The notes beneath the pieces are model-generated. The model ran no database searches, was not told the DNA's origin, and saw nothing but the letters and a program-made list of their open reading frames with translations. From JANRKG01 sp033763635 (GTDB lineage Bacteria; Cyanobacteriota; Cyanobacteriia; GCF-001939115): a stretch of 52,835 nt of DNA. This document shows positions 32,733 through 41,489 of the stretch, in pieces. Position 1 is the stretch's first letter, and every line of letters starts with the position of its first letter. The translations under genes were made by a program, and so were the position numbers. Location of the stretch: the NCBI GenBank assembly GCA_033763635.1, contig JANRKG010000125.1:1-52835 (forward strand), in the 5' to 3' direction.

Positions 32733-34415
32733 ATGAGTCAGGGACGTGGAAGCAAACTTAAGTTGATGGTGGTTGACGATGAACCTGACAACTTAGATTT
32801 GCTATACCGCACATTTCGGCGAGAATTTGAGGTATTCAAGGCAGTCAGCGGGTTTGACGGCCTGAAAACCCTGGAGCAAGAAGGCGAAATGGCGATTATC
32901 ATCTCTGACCAACGGATGCCAGGGATGAATGGAACGGAATTTTTGAGTAAGACGGTCGATCGCTTTCCGGATACGATTCGGATCGTGCTGACGGGTTATA
33001 CCGATGTGGAAGACCTGGTGGGGGCGATCAACACCGGGAAGGTGTTCAAATACATCACTAAACCCTGGATGCCTGATGAACTGAAGGCTGTGGTCAGTCA
33101 GGCGGCGGAAACCTACAAGATCGTCAAGGACCGTACAAACGAACTAACACGGGCGCTCCGGCGCGAATCCCTCTTTAATGCAGTGATGACGGCGATTCGC
33201 GAATCCCTGGATTACCAGGGCATGCTCCAGACGATCGTTGGCACGGTCGGGCGGACCTTTGAGGCGACCTACTGCATCCTGCGCCCTGTGGAGAACCGCC
33301 AATTAGGGGCAGAGTTCTTTTCCTATGCGGTTCCTAATGCGGCAGAGGAGGGGATGGCAGAGGCTCCAACCTTAACGATTGACGACCCCTTAGTTCAACT
33401 GGTGTTGAAAGAACCCCAAACCCATCTGGCGACCCCCAGCGAAAATTGCACTCAATTACTGGTTCCCCTGACCTATCAACAGGATTTGCTGGCGATTCTC
33501 TCCCTTTACCAATTCACCCATCAGCAACCCTGGCCCCAGGAAGAAGTACAACTGATTGAAGGCGTTGCGGATCAGGCAGCCCTGGCGATTTCCCAGGCGA
33601 AACTGTACCAGCAAATTCAGGACCAAACGCAGCAGATGCGATCTGAGTTAGAGGTGGCCCGTCAAATTCAAACAAACCTCCTGCGGCAAAGTTGGCCTGA
33701 GTTAGAAGGAGCTAAGATTCAGGCTTATTGCAACCCCGCCCGGGAAGTGGGAGGAGATTTCTTTGAGGTCTTTATTCATCCCCAGGGAGATATCTGGGTC
33801 ACGGTTGGAGATGTGTCGGGTAAGGGGGTTCCGGCGGCTCTGTTTATGGCAAGTGCCATTTCTGTTCTCCGGCGAGAACTAGCCCAGGAAGTTTCGCCCC
33901 TGCCGGATGTTGTGATGAAAAACTTAAACAGTAGCTTGTCAGAAGACTTAATTAGTAATAACCGATTTATTACGATGGTCTTGGCCCGGTATAGTCCCGA
34001 AACGAATGAACTGGCCTATGCGAACGCAGGGCACATCTACCCCATGATCTGGAACCATCAAGAACTCCTCAACTATCTGGCGGGAGGGGGCGATCCGAAC
34101 GGGGTTGAACCCAACTACCTGAAGGCACGGGGCATTCCTCTGGGGATTCGATCGGAATGGAAAGGAAAAGGGGATAGCCTTTCTCTCAAGCCAGGGGAAA
34201 CCCTGTTGCTGACAAGTGATGGGATCACCGAAGCAACGGTTTCCTCTATGCAAAGTGAGGGAAGCGCCACCATGATGCTCCAACAAACGGGGCTTTGGAA
34301 ACTTCTGATGCAAGAGCCAGCTCCCCTGAGTTTGTCTCAACTGCTCGCTCGCATTCAGGCCCAGAGTGAAATCCAAGAAGATGACCAAACCATACTGTCC
34401 CTGGAGGTTCTTTAA
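32733..34415 (+). CDS. Receiver-GAF-SpoIIE (PP2C) protein phosphatase
   Basis: A 560-residue signalling phosphatase. The receiver domain (about residues 10-125) has VVDDEPDN, the phospho-Asp in IISDQRMPGMNG and Lys in YITKPW. A GAF-like domain (about 155-300) follows, then the SpoIIE/PP2C domain with VGGDFFEVF, GDVSGKGVPAALF, LTSDGITEA and EDDQTI metal-site motifs. It should dephosphorylate a STAS protein on signal from a histidine kinase. The ATG at 32733 has a GGTGGAG element just upstream and is preferred to the in-frame GTG at 32721. An RsbW-like kinase gene starts 3 bp downstream. Confidence 0.93.
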   Translation: MSQGRGSKLKLMVVDDEPDNLDLLYRTFRREFEVFKAVSGFDGLKTLEQEGEMAIIISDQRMPGMNGTEFLSKTVDRFPDTIRIVLTGYTDVEDLVGAINTGKVFKYITKPWMPDELKAVVSQAAETYKIVKDRTNELTRALRRESLFNAVMTAIRESLDYQGMLQTIVGTVGRTFEATYCILRPVENRQLGAEFFSYAVPNAAEEGMAEAPTLTIDDPLVQLVLKEPQTHLATPSENCTQLLVPLTYQQDLLAILSLYQFTHQQPWPQEEVQLIEGVADQAALAISQAKLYQQIQDQTQQMRSELEVARQIQTNLLRQSWPELEGAKIQAYCNPAREVGGDFFEVFIHPQGDIWVTVGDVSGKGVPAALFMASAISVLRRELAQEVSPLPDVVMKNLNSSLSEDLISNNRFITMVLARYSPETNELAYANAGHIYPMIWNHQELLNYLAGGGDPNGVEPNYLKARGIPLGIRSEWKGKGDSLSLKPGETLLLTSDGITEATVSSMQSEGSATMMLQQTGLWKLLMQEPAPLSLSQLLARIQAQSEIQEDDQTILSLEVL

Positions 34416-34418
34416 CCA

Positions 34419-34853
34419 ATGAAAACTGAGCTACACGTACCAAGCGATTTGAGGTTTCTGACAATCGTTGAAAGCTGGTTGCTTGGCTCACTGGAACTGG
34501 AACTTGGGGATCTCGTTGATTGGCCCCGTCAGTCCAACCGACTCCGGCTTGTGTTAGTTGAGGCGTATTCGAATGTGGTTCGCCACGCCCACCGAGACCA
34601 ACCCAATCTTCCCGTTCTCATTCGGTTGCACCTGGAGCAAAACGATCTGGCCCTGGAGATTTGGGATCATGGCAAGGGCTATGACACCAATACCTATATG
34701 GCTCCCCTTCCAGAAAATAAGCAGGAAAGTGGCTACGGTTGGCTGATTCTCAATCGGTTGATGGATCGGGTGGAATACCAGCTTCAGGTGAACGGTCGCA
34801 ACTGCTTGAAACTAGAAGCCAGTCTGCCCATGAAGGATGCTGCTACGAAGTAA
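34419..34853 (+). CDS. Anti-sigma factor-type HATPase serine kinase (RsbW-like)
   Basis: A 144-residue stand-alone GHKL ATPase of the RsbW/SpoIIAB type, which phosphorylates a STAS antagonist and may bind a sigma factor. Motifs: N box VEAYSNVVRHAHRD, G1 IWDHGKGYD and G2 SGYGWLILNRLMD. The gene begins 3 bp after the receiver-GAF-SpoIIE phosphatase, so the opposing kinase and phosphatase activities are coexpressed. No STAS-domain gene lies in the window, so the substrate is encoded elsewhere. Confidence 0.9.
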   Translation: MKTELHVPSDLRFLTIVESWLLGSLELELGDLVDWPRQSNRLRLVLVEAYSNVVRHAHRDQPNLPVLIRLHLEQNDLALEIWDHGKGYDTNTYMAPLPENKQESGYGWLILNRLMDRVEYQLQVNGRNCLKLEASLPMKDAATK

Positions 34854-34913
34854 CGGCCTGTGGGATGATAGGATTGGCAAGCTTTCATCCCACTCTGGCA
34901 TCCCCTATTCATC

Positions 34914-35468
34914 ATGTTGAAACGATTCTGCGTAGCCCTGGTATTAGTTCTCAGCCTGGTTCTAACAAGCTGTAGTGCATCCCCTATTCTGGGAGGCTTA
35001 AAAAGCTACACGGATGCTGCGGACGGCTACCAGTTCCTCTACCCGATCGGTTGGATTCCAGTTAAGGTCTCGTCTGGCGGGGCTGATGTGGTCTTTCGAG
35101 ATCTGATCGAAGAAACCGAAAACGTCAGTGTTGTCATTAATCCCGTTCCGCCTACCAGCAAAACGCTTCAGGACTTGGGCACACCGGGCGAAGTAGGCTA
35201 TCAGCTTGGGAAAAAGGCGATCGCCCCTCCGGGTTCCGGGCGTGAGGCTGAATTGGTTTCTGCCTCTTCCCACGAGTCTCCCGATGGCAAGCTCTACTAC
35301 ACCTTAGAGTATGCAGTGAAGTTGCCTAATCGTCTGCGTCACAATCTGGCAAGTGTGGTCGTCAATCGGGGAAATCTTTACACTTTCAGTGTTTCAACGA
35401 ATGAACAGCGTTGGCCCAAGGTCAAAGCGCTCTTTGAAACAATTATCAACTCCTTTTCTGTCAGCTAG
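34914..35468 (+). CDS. psbP: PsbP-like lipoprotein (CyanoP)
   Basis: A 184-residue thylakoid-lumen lipoprotein of the PsbP family, associated with photosystem II assembly or the oxygen-evolving complex. The signal peptide ends in a lipobox (LTSC, Cys20). The mature part has the PsbP fold segments: YTDAADGYQFLYPIGW at the N-terminus, and the NRLRHNLASVVV and RWPKVKALFETIINSF blocks. It is 60 bp downstream of the HATPase gene and 32 bp upstream of maf; a functional tie to either is not evident. Confidence 0.93.
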   Translation: MLKRFCVALVLVLSLVLTSCSASPILGGLKSYTDAADGYQFLYPIGWIPVKVSSGGADVVFRDLIEETENVSVVINPVPPTSKTLQDLGTPGEVGYQLGKKAIAPPGSGREAELVSASSHESPDGKLYYTLEYAVKLPNRLRHNLASVVVNRGNLYTFSVSTNEQRWPKVKALFETIINSFSVS

Positions 35469-35500
35469 TCCCCTTCTCCCCGCCCTATCCCCCTTCTCCG

Positions 35501-36184
35501 ATGCCGTTTCCCTCCTTCGTCCTCGCATCGGCTTCCCCGGCCCGCAGGCGGCTCCTGTGGAGTATTGGAATTGAGCCGATCGTTTACCCCAGCCATTTTG
35601 ACGAATCTCAAGTTCAGGTTCCTGATCCTGCCCAACTGGTGGAAACCCTAGCGGATTGTAAGGCCCGATCTGCAATGCAGGTGATGTGGGAGAAACGGGA
35701 GGATCAGGATGATAGGGTTGCCCGCATTTTTCACCCCACAACGCCCGGGTTGTTTTTGGGGTGTGACTCTGTGTTGTGTTTGGATGGAGAAATTCACGGG
35801 AAGCCAGGAAGCCCGGAGGAGGCGATCACCCGCTGGCAACGAATGCGGGGGCAGGTCGGAGAACTCTATACGGGGCACGTCCTACTGGAAGCCTCCGCTC
35901 CCGATGTGGCTCCCCAACCCCGACGAGTTTTGCTTCGGTATCAGGTTACACGGGTTTATTTTGCGAGGGTGAGCGATCGTCAAATTGAAGCCTACGTTAG
36001 AACGGGCGAACCTCTGAACTGTGCGGGAGCCTTTGCCCTGGAAGGGTTTGGGGGCTGTTTTATTGAAAAAATAGAGGGATGCCATACGAATGTGATTGGC
36101 CTGAGTCTGCCCCTTCTCAGGCAGATGTTAGAGAATCTGGGCCATGATCTCACTACAACCTGGCAGAATCGGACGACTGTTTAG
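35501..36184 (+). CDS. maf: Maf-family nucleotide pyrophosphatase
   Basis: A house-cleaning nucleoside triphosphate pyrophosphatase that removes abnormal or modified nucleotides. Family motifs are clear: FVLASASPARRRLL at the N-terminus, the FLGCDSVLCLDGEIHGKPGSPEEA segment with the catalytic Asp, GELYTGHVLL, and GCHTNVIGLSLPLL near the end. At 227 residues it is somewhat longer than most members (about 190-205), with an insertion around residues 60-80 (KREDQDDRVARIF). Confidence 0.93.
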   Translation: MPFPSFVLASASPARRRLLWSIGIEPIVYPSHFDESQVQVPDPAQLVETLADCKARSAMQVMWEKREDQDDRVARIFHPTTPGLFLGCDSVLCLDGEIHGKPGSPEEAITRWQRMRGQVGELYTGHVLLEASAPDVAPQPRRVLLRYQVTRVYFARVSDRQIEAYVRTGEPLNCAGAFALEGFGGCFIEKIEGCHTNVIGLSLPLLRQMLENLGHDLTTTWQNRTTV

Positions 36185-36270
36185 AAGCACGTTGACTCAC
36201 TTAACAATGAGATACAATCGATACAACTCCGGTATCTCTGAATTTTTTGGCAATCTACTCCTGCGGACTT

Positions 36271-36504
36271 ATGAGTTCTAGCGTCTCTTCCCCCGACTCC
36301 CAACCCGATCCAAATCTGGCATCTCCTTTTTCTGAAGTTTCTGATACATCAACTGCCCCTACCCGTCGTGAACCGCCCCCCAGTTACGTGAAGCTGGCAA
36401 TGCGGAACATGGTCAGAAAACGGGGAACGTCGCTCTATCACTTCACCTTGACAACCGCAGGTCTATTGGCGCTTCTCGTTGGGTTAGCTTATCTCACTCG
36501 GTAA
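36271..36504 (+). CDS. DUF3285 small membrane protein
   Basis: A 77-residue cyanobacterial protein. The N-terminus is Ser/Pro-rich and disordered; the conserved part is PPPSYVKLAMRNMVRKRG followed by one transmembrane helix (about residues 55-74, TLTTAGLLALLVGLAYL). Function is unknown. The ATG at 36271 is preferred to an in-frame TTG at 36247. It precedes ybeY by 28 bp, an order that I recall from other cyanobacteria, so it may be part of the ybeY-dgkA-trpG operon. Confidence 0.85.
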   Translation: MSSSVSSPDSQPDPNLASPFSEVSDTSTAPTRREPPPSYVKLAMRNMVRKRGTSLYHFTLTTAGLLALLVGLAYLTR

Positions 36505-36532
36505 TAAAAATCCCCACTGGAGAGGTAAACCT

Positions 36533-37096
36533 GTGGAAGTTGAACTAACTGTGCAAGAGTGTTACAGTCCTGCTGATTCGCAGCAAAAGGATAATTCTTC
36601 TCAGCAAACGGAAAATTTAACTGTTTCCATTTCTGAACAATCCTGGCAGGACTGGTTTCACCAATGGTTAGATCTCCTGTATCCTGCGGGAATGCTGAAT
36701 GCTGCGGCCCACCATCCTCCCCGGTATGAAATGACTCTGCGCCTGACTGATGACTTAGAAATTCAAGCTCTCAATGCCCAGTATCGACAGATCGAAAAAC
36801 CCACGGATGTTTTAGCCTTTGCAGCGTTGGAGGTAGAAGGGCCACCTTCAATCCCTTCGGAAGACTCCCTCCCCCTCTACCTGGGAGACATTGTGGTTTC
36901 CGTGGACACGGCAAAGCGACAGGCTCAGGAACAGGGGCACTCGCTTCGGGAGGAACTGGCATGGTTGTCGGCCCATGGGTTACTCCATCTCCTGGGTTGG
37001 GACCATCCGGACGATGAAAGTTTAGAGCAAATGCTGGAGCAACAGGCAGCCCTCTTGCATTCAGTCGGTGTTACTACTGAAAGGGAGTCAGGCTGA
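36533..37096 (+). CDS. ybeY: Endoribonuclease YbeY, rRNA maturation factor
   Basis: A zinc-dependent single-strand RNase for 16S rRNA 3-prime maturation and ribosome quality control. The metal-binding HX3HX5H motif is complete (HGLLHLLGWDH), and LNAQYRQIEKPTDVLAFA and YLGDIVVSVDTA are typical. The start is GTG at 36533, with GGAGAGG at good spacing. At 187 residues it is longer than bacterial YbeY because of an N-terminal extension, as is usual in cyanobacteria. Confidence 0.95.
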   Translation: MEVELTVQECYSPADSQQKDNSSQQTENLTVSISEQSWQDWFHQWLDLLYPAGMLNAAAHHPPRYEMTLRLTDDLEIQALNAQYRQIEKPTDVLAFAALEVEGPPSIPSEDSLPLYLGDIVVSVDTAKRQAQEQGHSLREELAWLSAHGLLHLLGWDHPDDESLEQMLEQQAALLHSVGVTTERESG

Positions 37097-37106
37097 GAAC
37101 CGCAGT

Positions 37107-37571
37107 ATGTCTGAAGATTTAAAGGTGCAAGAATCGAACCGCTCGAATGGGAAGGCAACGAAGCCCAAGCGGGAACTCTCCTGGCAGGTCGCAAACAATT
37201 TGTTGATCAGTTTTCAGTATGCCTGGGCGGGCTTGACCTATGCTTTCCAAACCCAGCGAAACTTCCGAATTCATGTCACGGTTGGAACGGTCGCGATCGG
37301 ACTCAGTTTGTTTCTCGGTCTGCCCTGGGTGGAGATTACGGTGATCGGGCTGACGATTGGGGCAGTGCTGGCACTGGAGTTACTAAACACGGCGATCGAA
37401 TCGGTGGTTGACTTGACGGTCAAGCAGACTTACCATGAACTCGCGAAGATTGCTAAGGATTGCTCGGCAGGAGCTGTGTTAGTTTCGGCACTGGTAGCGG
37501 TGTTTGTGGCAGGGTCGCTTCTGTTGCCTCCCCTGATTGAGCGTATCCAAACCGTTCTGACAAATTTATGA
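37107..37571 (+). CDS. dgkA: Diacylglycerol kinase family protein
   Basis: A 154-residue membrane enzyme of the prokaryotic DagK family, which phosphorylates diacylglycerol or undecaprenol. After a basic N-terminus, the family motif is LALELLNTAIESVVD, and three hydrophobic helices lie at about residues 60-78, 82-97 and 127-146. The ATG at 37107, 10 bp after ybeY, is preferred to the in-frame TTG at 37068, which overlaps ybeY. Its stop codon overlaps the trpG start (ATGA). Confidence 0.92.
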   Translation: MSEDLKVQESNRSNGKATKPKRELSWQVANNLLISFQYAWAGLTYAFQTQRNFRIHVTVGTVAIGLSLFLGLPWVEITVIGLTIGAVLALELLNTAIESVVDLTVKQTYHELAKIAKDCSAGAVLVSALVAVFVAGSLLLPPLIERIQTVLTNL

Positions 37572-38170
37572 TTTTAGTCATTGATAATTACGACAGTTTC
37601 ACCTACAACCTGGTGCAATATTTAGGGGAACTGGCAACGGAGTTTCCGATCGCAGCCGATATCCAGGTCCATCGCAACGATCAAATCTCTTTGACGCAGA
37701 TTGAGCAACTAAAACCGGATGCGATTGTCATCTCGCCGGGGCCAGGTCGCCCCGACGATGCTGGGGTTTCAATGGAAATTATTCAACAATTGGGACCGTC
37801 GCTTCCCGTTTTGGGGGTTTGCCTGGGGCATCAAGGGATTGGGCAGGTATTCGGCGGTAAGATTATACGGGCACCTGAGTTGATGCATGGCAAAACCTCC
37901 CTGGTTCACCATACGGGAGCAGGGGTATTTGAGGGATTAGAGAATCCGTTTACCGCAACCCGGTATCATAGTCTGGTGATTGAGCGGACTTCCTGCCCAG
38001 AAGATCTGGAGATTACTGCCTGGGTGGATGATGGCACCATTATGGGCGTTCGACATCGGAACTATCCCCATATTCAAGGAGTCCAATTTCATCCAGAAAG
38101 TGTTCTGACTGCTTCTGGAAAGCAATTGCTGCGAAATTTCCTGTCTGCTGTTACTGAGAGAAAGGCATGA
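37568..38170 (+). CDS. trpG: Anthranilate/aminodeoxychorismate synthase glutaminase subunit
   Basis: A class I glutamine amidotransferase of 200 residues that supplies ammonia for anthranilate and probably also aminodeoxychorismate synthesis. The catalytic Cys is in GVCLGHQGIG and the His/Glu pair in VQFHPESVLT. MILVIDNYDSFTYNLVQYLGE is the standard N-terminus. It overlaps dgkA at its start and the next gene at its end, both by 4 bp (ATGA), so translation is coupled. Confidence 0.95.
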   Translation: MILVIDNYDSFTYNLVQYLGELATEFPIAADIQVHRNDQISLTQIEQLKPDAIVISPGPGRPDDAGVSMEIIQQLGPSLPVLGVCLGHQGIGQVFGGKIIRAPELMHGKTSLVHHTGAGVFEGLENPFTATRYHSLVIERTSCPEDLEITAWVDDGTIMGVRHRNYPHIQGVQFHPESVLTASGKQLLRNFLSAVTERKA

Positions 38171-38949
38171 AGCGACGACATCTTTTGCAATACACCCGTG
38201 CAAGTTTGCTGGCAACGTTGGGAATGGGCTTAAGCTCTAGTTGGCACTCTTATCAAGCCCAGGCTCAATCGGCTCGTTCCCTTTCCATTCAATGGTTGGG
38301 GCACATGTGTTTCCTATTTACTGGAAACGGCAATCGATTTTTGCTGAATCCCTTTCGATCGATCGGGTGTACTGCAAAATACCGCCCCCCCAGAGTGGCG
38401 GCGGATCTGGTCCTGATTAGTAGCCAACTGCTAGATGAAGGCTATGTAGAAGTCGTTCCTGGAAATCCTCGACTCCTGTATGAACCGGGGGTGTACCAGT
38501 TTAAGGGGACATCGATTCAGGGAATCGCGACGGATCACGATCGCGTCGGGGGGCGACGATTTGGTACGAATGTCGTCTGGCGTTGGACCCAAGCCGGAAT
38601 AAACATTCTCCATCTTGGTGGAATTGCTGCCCCTATTACCCTGGAACAAAAGATTCTGATGGGGCGACCGGATGTGCTGTTGCTCCCCGTAGGCGGTGGT
38701 CCGAAATCTTACGATCCGCAACTTGCCCGACAAGCGGTACAGGAACTCAACCCCCGAATTGTGATTCCCACTCAGTACCGCACGGCTGCTGCAAATCCTG
38801 CCGCCTGTGACATTGTGGCGATAGATGAATTCCTGAGCTTGATGGGAAATACTTCTATCCGGCGGATGCAAACAGATACGCTCTCCCTGACCCAGGCTGA
38901 TCTTCCTAAGGAAGGAACGACAGTGATGGTGATGAGTTACAAATTTTAG
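38167..38949 (+). CDS. Metallo-beta-lactamase-fold protein with degenerate metal site and Tat-like signal
   Basis: A 260-residue protein with an RR-containing N-terminal signal (MKRRHLLQYTRASLL..., about 35 residues), suggesting export. The body resembles UlaG-like metallo-beta-lactamase hydrolases (IQWLGHMCFLF, FLLNPFRS, GINILHLGGIAAP, PDVLLLPVGGG), but the metal-binding HXHXDH motif, expected after ADLVLIS, reads SQLLDEGY. It therefore probably lacks the usual metal centre, or represents a non-hydrolytic branch. It overlaps trpG by 4 bp. Function is unknown. Confidence 0.8.
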   Translation: MKRRHLLQYTRASLLATLGMGLSSSWHSYQAQAQSARSLSIQWLGHMCFLFTGNGNRFLLNPFRSIGCTAKYRPPRVAADLVLISSQLLDEGYVEVVPGNPRLLYEPGVYQFKGTSIQGIATDHDRVGGRRFGTNVVWRWTQAGINILHLGGIAAPITLEQKILMGRPDVLLLPVGGGPKSYDPQLARQAVQELNPRIVIPTQYRTAAANPAACDIVAIDEFLSLMGNTSIRRMQTDTLSLTQADLPKEGTTVMVMSYKF

Positions 38950-38999
38950 AACATAGGTACACTTAAAAAGCAAACAGGTAGAGATGGAGAACCACGATT

Positions 39000-39689
39000 T
39001 TGCGGACGCTATCCATTGATATCGGGGGCAGTGGCATCAAAGCTATTGTGTTGAACGAAACAGGGGAGCCAGTGACTGAACGTGCCCGCCAGGAAACTCC
39101 CCAACCTGCCAAACCCGCTTCTGTTTCAGAAGTCATTGTAGAACTGGTCAAAACTCAGGGGGCGTTCGATCGCGTTTCCGTCGGGTTCCCGGGCGTTGTT
39201 CGAAATGGCATTACAGAAACCGCTGTTAATTTAGACCCTGACTGGCAAGGATTTAATTTGGCAGCAAACCTAGAGGAACGCCTGGGCAAGCCTGTGCGGG
39301 TGATTAACGATGCTGATATGCAGGGGTTGGGCGCGATCGAGGGCAAAGGGGTTGAACTGGTCATCACCCTGGGAACGGGATTTGGTTCAGGGTTGTTTTT
39401 GGATGGCAAATTAGTTCCGAATTTAGAAATGGGCCACCATCCCTTCCGCAGTGGGCAGACCTATGAGGAACAGTTGGGCCGAGAGGCTCTGGATGCGGTG
39501 GGTAAGAAACGCTGGAATCGTCGCCTAGAGAAAGCGATCAAAGCGCTAGGCCATCTGTTCAACTACGACCAACTGTATATCGGAGGAGGAAACACCGATC
39601 GCATTACCTTTGAACTGCCCCCCCGTGTCAAAATTGTCCCGAATATTTCTGGCTTACTGGGTGGTATTGCCCTCTGGCGGGACGGGTAA
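39000..39689 (+). CDS. ROK family kinase, polyphosphate glucokinase-like
   Basis: A 229-residue sugar kinase-fold protein. The phosphate-1 motif is SIDIGGSGIKAIVL, and VSVGFPGVV, VINDADMQGLG and ITLGTGFGSGLFLDG follow in order. The LEMGHHPFRSGQTYEEQLG segment and the absence of the ROK zinc motif (CXCGXXGC) resemble polyphosphate glucokinases rather than classical ROK repressors. Phosphoryl donor and sugar remain to be shown. The start is TTG at 39000 with a GGAG upstream. It stands alone between the trpG operon and a convergent HAD gene. Confidence 0.85.
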   Translation: MRTLSIDIGGSGIKAIVLNETGEPVTERARQETPQPAKPASVSEVIVELVKTQGAFDRVSVGFPGVVRNGITETAVNLDPDWQGFNLAANLEERLGKPVRVINDADMQGLGAIEGKGVELVITLGTGFGSGLFLDGKLVPNLEMGHHPFRSGQTYEEQLGREALDAVGKKRWNRRLEKAIKALGHLFNYDQLYIGGGNTDRITFELPPRVKIVPNISGLLGGIALWRDG

Positions 39690-39824
39690 CGAGCCTTTCT
39701 CAATTTGTACCCCCTGGAGCCAAGATCCAAATCCAAATTCAAAATAAATCTTAATCTCATCTTGATCTTCCCACTCGGAACAGACCAAACTGCCCGCGTC
39801 GATCGCTAGTGGGAACTCCTCAAG

Positions 39825-40610
39825 CTATTGGGGTATCCAAGCCGGAAACTCTCCAGCAAAATGGCTTAGAGAAATTAGATGAATTCGCTCGCTCCGATCG
39901 CCCACCTGCCTCTCGGTCTCTGTGTTGTAACCCCAATCGGCTAGAAAGAGTTGAATGGGGGCGAGGTCTGGGAATTTCTCGATCGCTTCCAGGGTTTTCA
40001 GGCGGTCTTCCACAAACCAGATGGTTGCCTCTGGCTGAAGTTGCTGCAATTCGCGCAGGATGTCTGCTTTGGGACGTTGGGTTTCCTTCCCAAAAATCTG
40101 GCTCCGGGGAAGGGTGAGATCTTCCAGTTGCAGAAGTTGCTCTACGAATCGTCCTTCTTTCGTTGTGATGATGAAAACTTGTGTGGGGCTGTTGAGCAGG
40201 TCACGCAGTCGATCGGCGACACCGGGGTAAAACCGATGCAACGCCAGCCAACTTTTCAAGTCCGTAGCAATCCACTCATCCCGCAGACCGTCCAGGGTTG
40301 CGCCGATGGTCGTTCGATCCAGGTTGTGATCGATTAGGATTTGTTGGGCGATCGGTTGCCAATTTGCCAGAATCTTCTCTTCGGAAACCTCTGTCAGGAG
40401 GGCACGCAATAGAACAGGCATTTCCCAGCCCGTTTCCACTACGGGACGCAGGGGATAGAACTGTTCTGCCAGCCCTGCGGGAGGAACATCGCTGTCAGGT
40501 TTCCAGAAGTGACAGTAAGCCCGCCATGCCACCTGAAAATACTCCAGCAAGCCATCACACAGGACACCATCAAAATCCAGGGCAAGCAGGGTGGGGGCAT
40601 TTTGGCTCAT
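39825..40610 (-). CDS. HAD superfamily hydrolase
   Basis: A 261-residue haloacid dehalogenase-like phosphatase. Motif I is LALDFDGVLCDG (nucleophile Asp), motif II FIITTKEG, the Lys of motif III is probably in FGKETQRPKADIL, and motif IV is WFVEDR. A helical cap lies between motifs I and II. The substrate is unknown; overall it resembles the small phosphoglycolate/beta-phosphoglucomutase-type members. It ends 3 bp downstream of the epimerase gene on the same strand, so the two form a pair. Confidence 0.88.
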   Translation of the reverse strand: MSQNAPTLLALDFDGVLCDGLLEYFQVAWRAYCHFWKPDSDVPPAGLAEQFYPLRPVVETGWEMPVLLRALLTEVSEEKILANWQPIAQQILIDHNLDRTTIGATLDGLRDEWIATDLKSWLALHRFYPGVADRLRDLLNSPTQVFIITTKEGRFVEQLLQLEDLTLPRSQIFGKETQRPKADILRELQQLQPEATIWFVEDRLKTLEAIEKFPDLAPIQLFLADWGYNTETERQVGDRSERIHLISLSHFAGEFPAWIPQ

Positions 40611-40613
40611 GGG

Positions 40614-41435
40614 TTAAACCTCGATCGTCGTGTGCCGAAATTGATATCCGGCGGTTTTGAGTTTTTCGTTGGAAACTTTTGCATTGTAGGGGCGAACGCT
40701 CGGTTGGGAAGCATCCCAGACAACAGGAGCGAGTTGATGCTGAGCAAAGACCCGATCGATCAGTTCCCGCACAGGGGGGGGATTATCCTGAACCAAGTTG
40801 TACAGGCCAGAGAGGGCATGGGTCCGGGCAAAGTCGATCGCCCCCACAATATCCTCCAGATGAATCCAGTTGCTCGGTTCGGCCCCGCTCCCTGGTCGCG
40901 TCGTCCCTGCTGCCCGCCCGAAGATTCGCACCAGTTCCCGTCCTGGTCCGTAGATACCCCCCAAACGAAAAATACAGACGGTACGAGTGTCCGTGACAGC
41001 ACTCAATAACACCTGCTCCGTCTCTGCCAAAATTTCCCCATTGCAATTTGCGGGTTGGGGTGGAGTGTTTTCATCTACGAAATTTCCCTGACGATCGCCG
41101 TAGACTGCGTAACTGCCTGTGTAGATGATCTGGTGAAGATTGGGCAACCGGGGCAGAATTTGCGCCAGGGTTTTGGCAGTTCTCAAGTAAGTTTCTTCGT
41201 AGGCATCTGCCCTGGGGGCACCCAAACTCAAAAGCACGACTTCTTGATCCTGGAGAACAAACCCTAATGCATCAGCATCCTCTCCTCTGATCACTTGTAC
41301 CCGTTGGGCGATCGATTCCAGTTCTGCCACCCGTTGCGATCGGGTGGTCGTGACTGTCACAGTCAACCCCTGGTCGTGCCACGATCGGGCCACCGCTGCC
41401 CCTACATATCCTGCGCCGATAATTGCAACCTTCAT
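40614..41435 (-). CDS. NAD-dependent epimerase/dehydratase-like (extended SDR) protein
   Basis: A 273-residue Rossmann protein. The nucleotide site is MKVAIIGAGYVGAAVARSW; IIYTGSYAVYGDRQGNFVDE supplies the SDR Ser and Tyr region, although the YXXXK lysine is not obvious. VCIFRLGGIYGPGREL and WIHLEDIVGAIDFA are typical of extended SDRs. Similar cyanobacterial proteins are annotated as SDR oxidoreductases of unknown substrate. The ATG at 41435 begins directly at the Rossmann motif and is preferred to the in-frame start at 41462. Confidence 0.85.
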   Translation of the reverse strand: MKVAIIGAGYVGAAVARSWHDQGLTVTVTTTRSQRVAELESIAQRVQVIRGEDADALGFVLQDQEVVLLSLGAPRADAYEETYLRTAKTLAQILPRLPNLHQIIYTGSYAVYGDRQGNFVDENTPPQPANCNGEILAETEQVLLSAVTDTRTVCIFRLGGIYGPGRELVRIFGRAAGTTRPGSGAEPSNWIHLEDIVGAIDFARTHALSGLYNLVQDNPPPVRELIDRVFAQHQLAPVVWDASQPSVRPYNAKVSNEKLKTAGYQFRHTTIEV

Positions 41436-41489
41436 GGACACTGGCGAGTTCCTAATTTCCAATCGTCACTCTTTTTACTACCACGCTTT

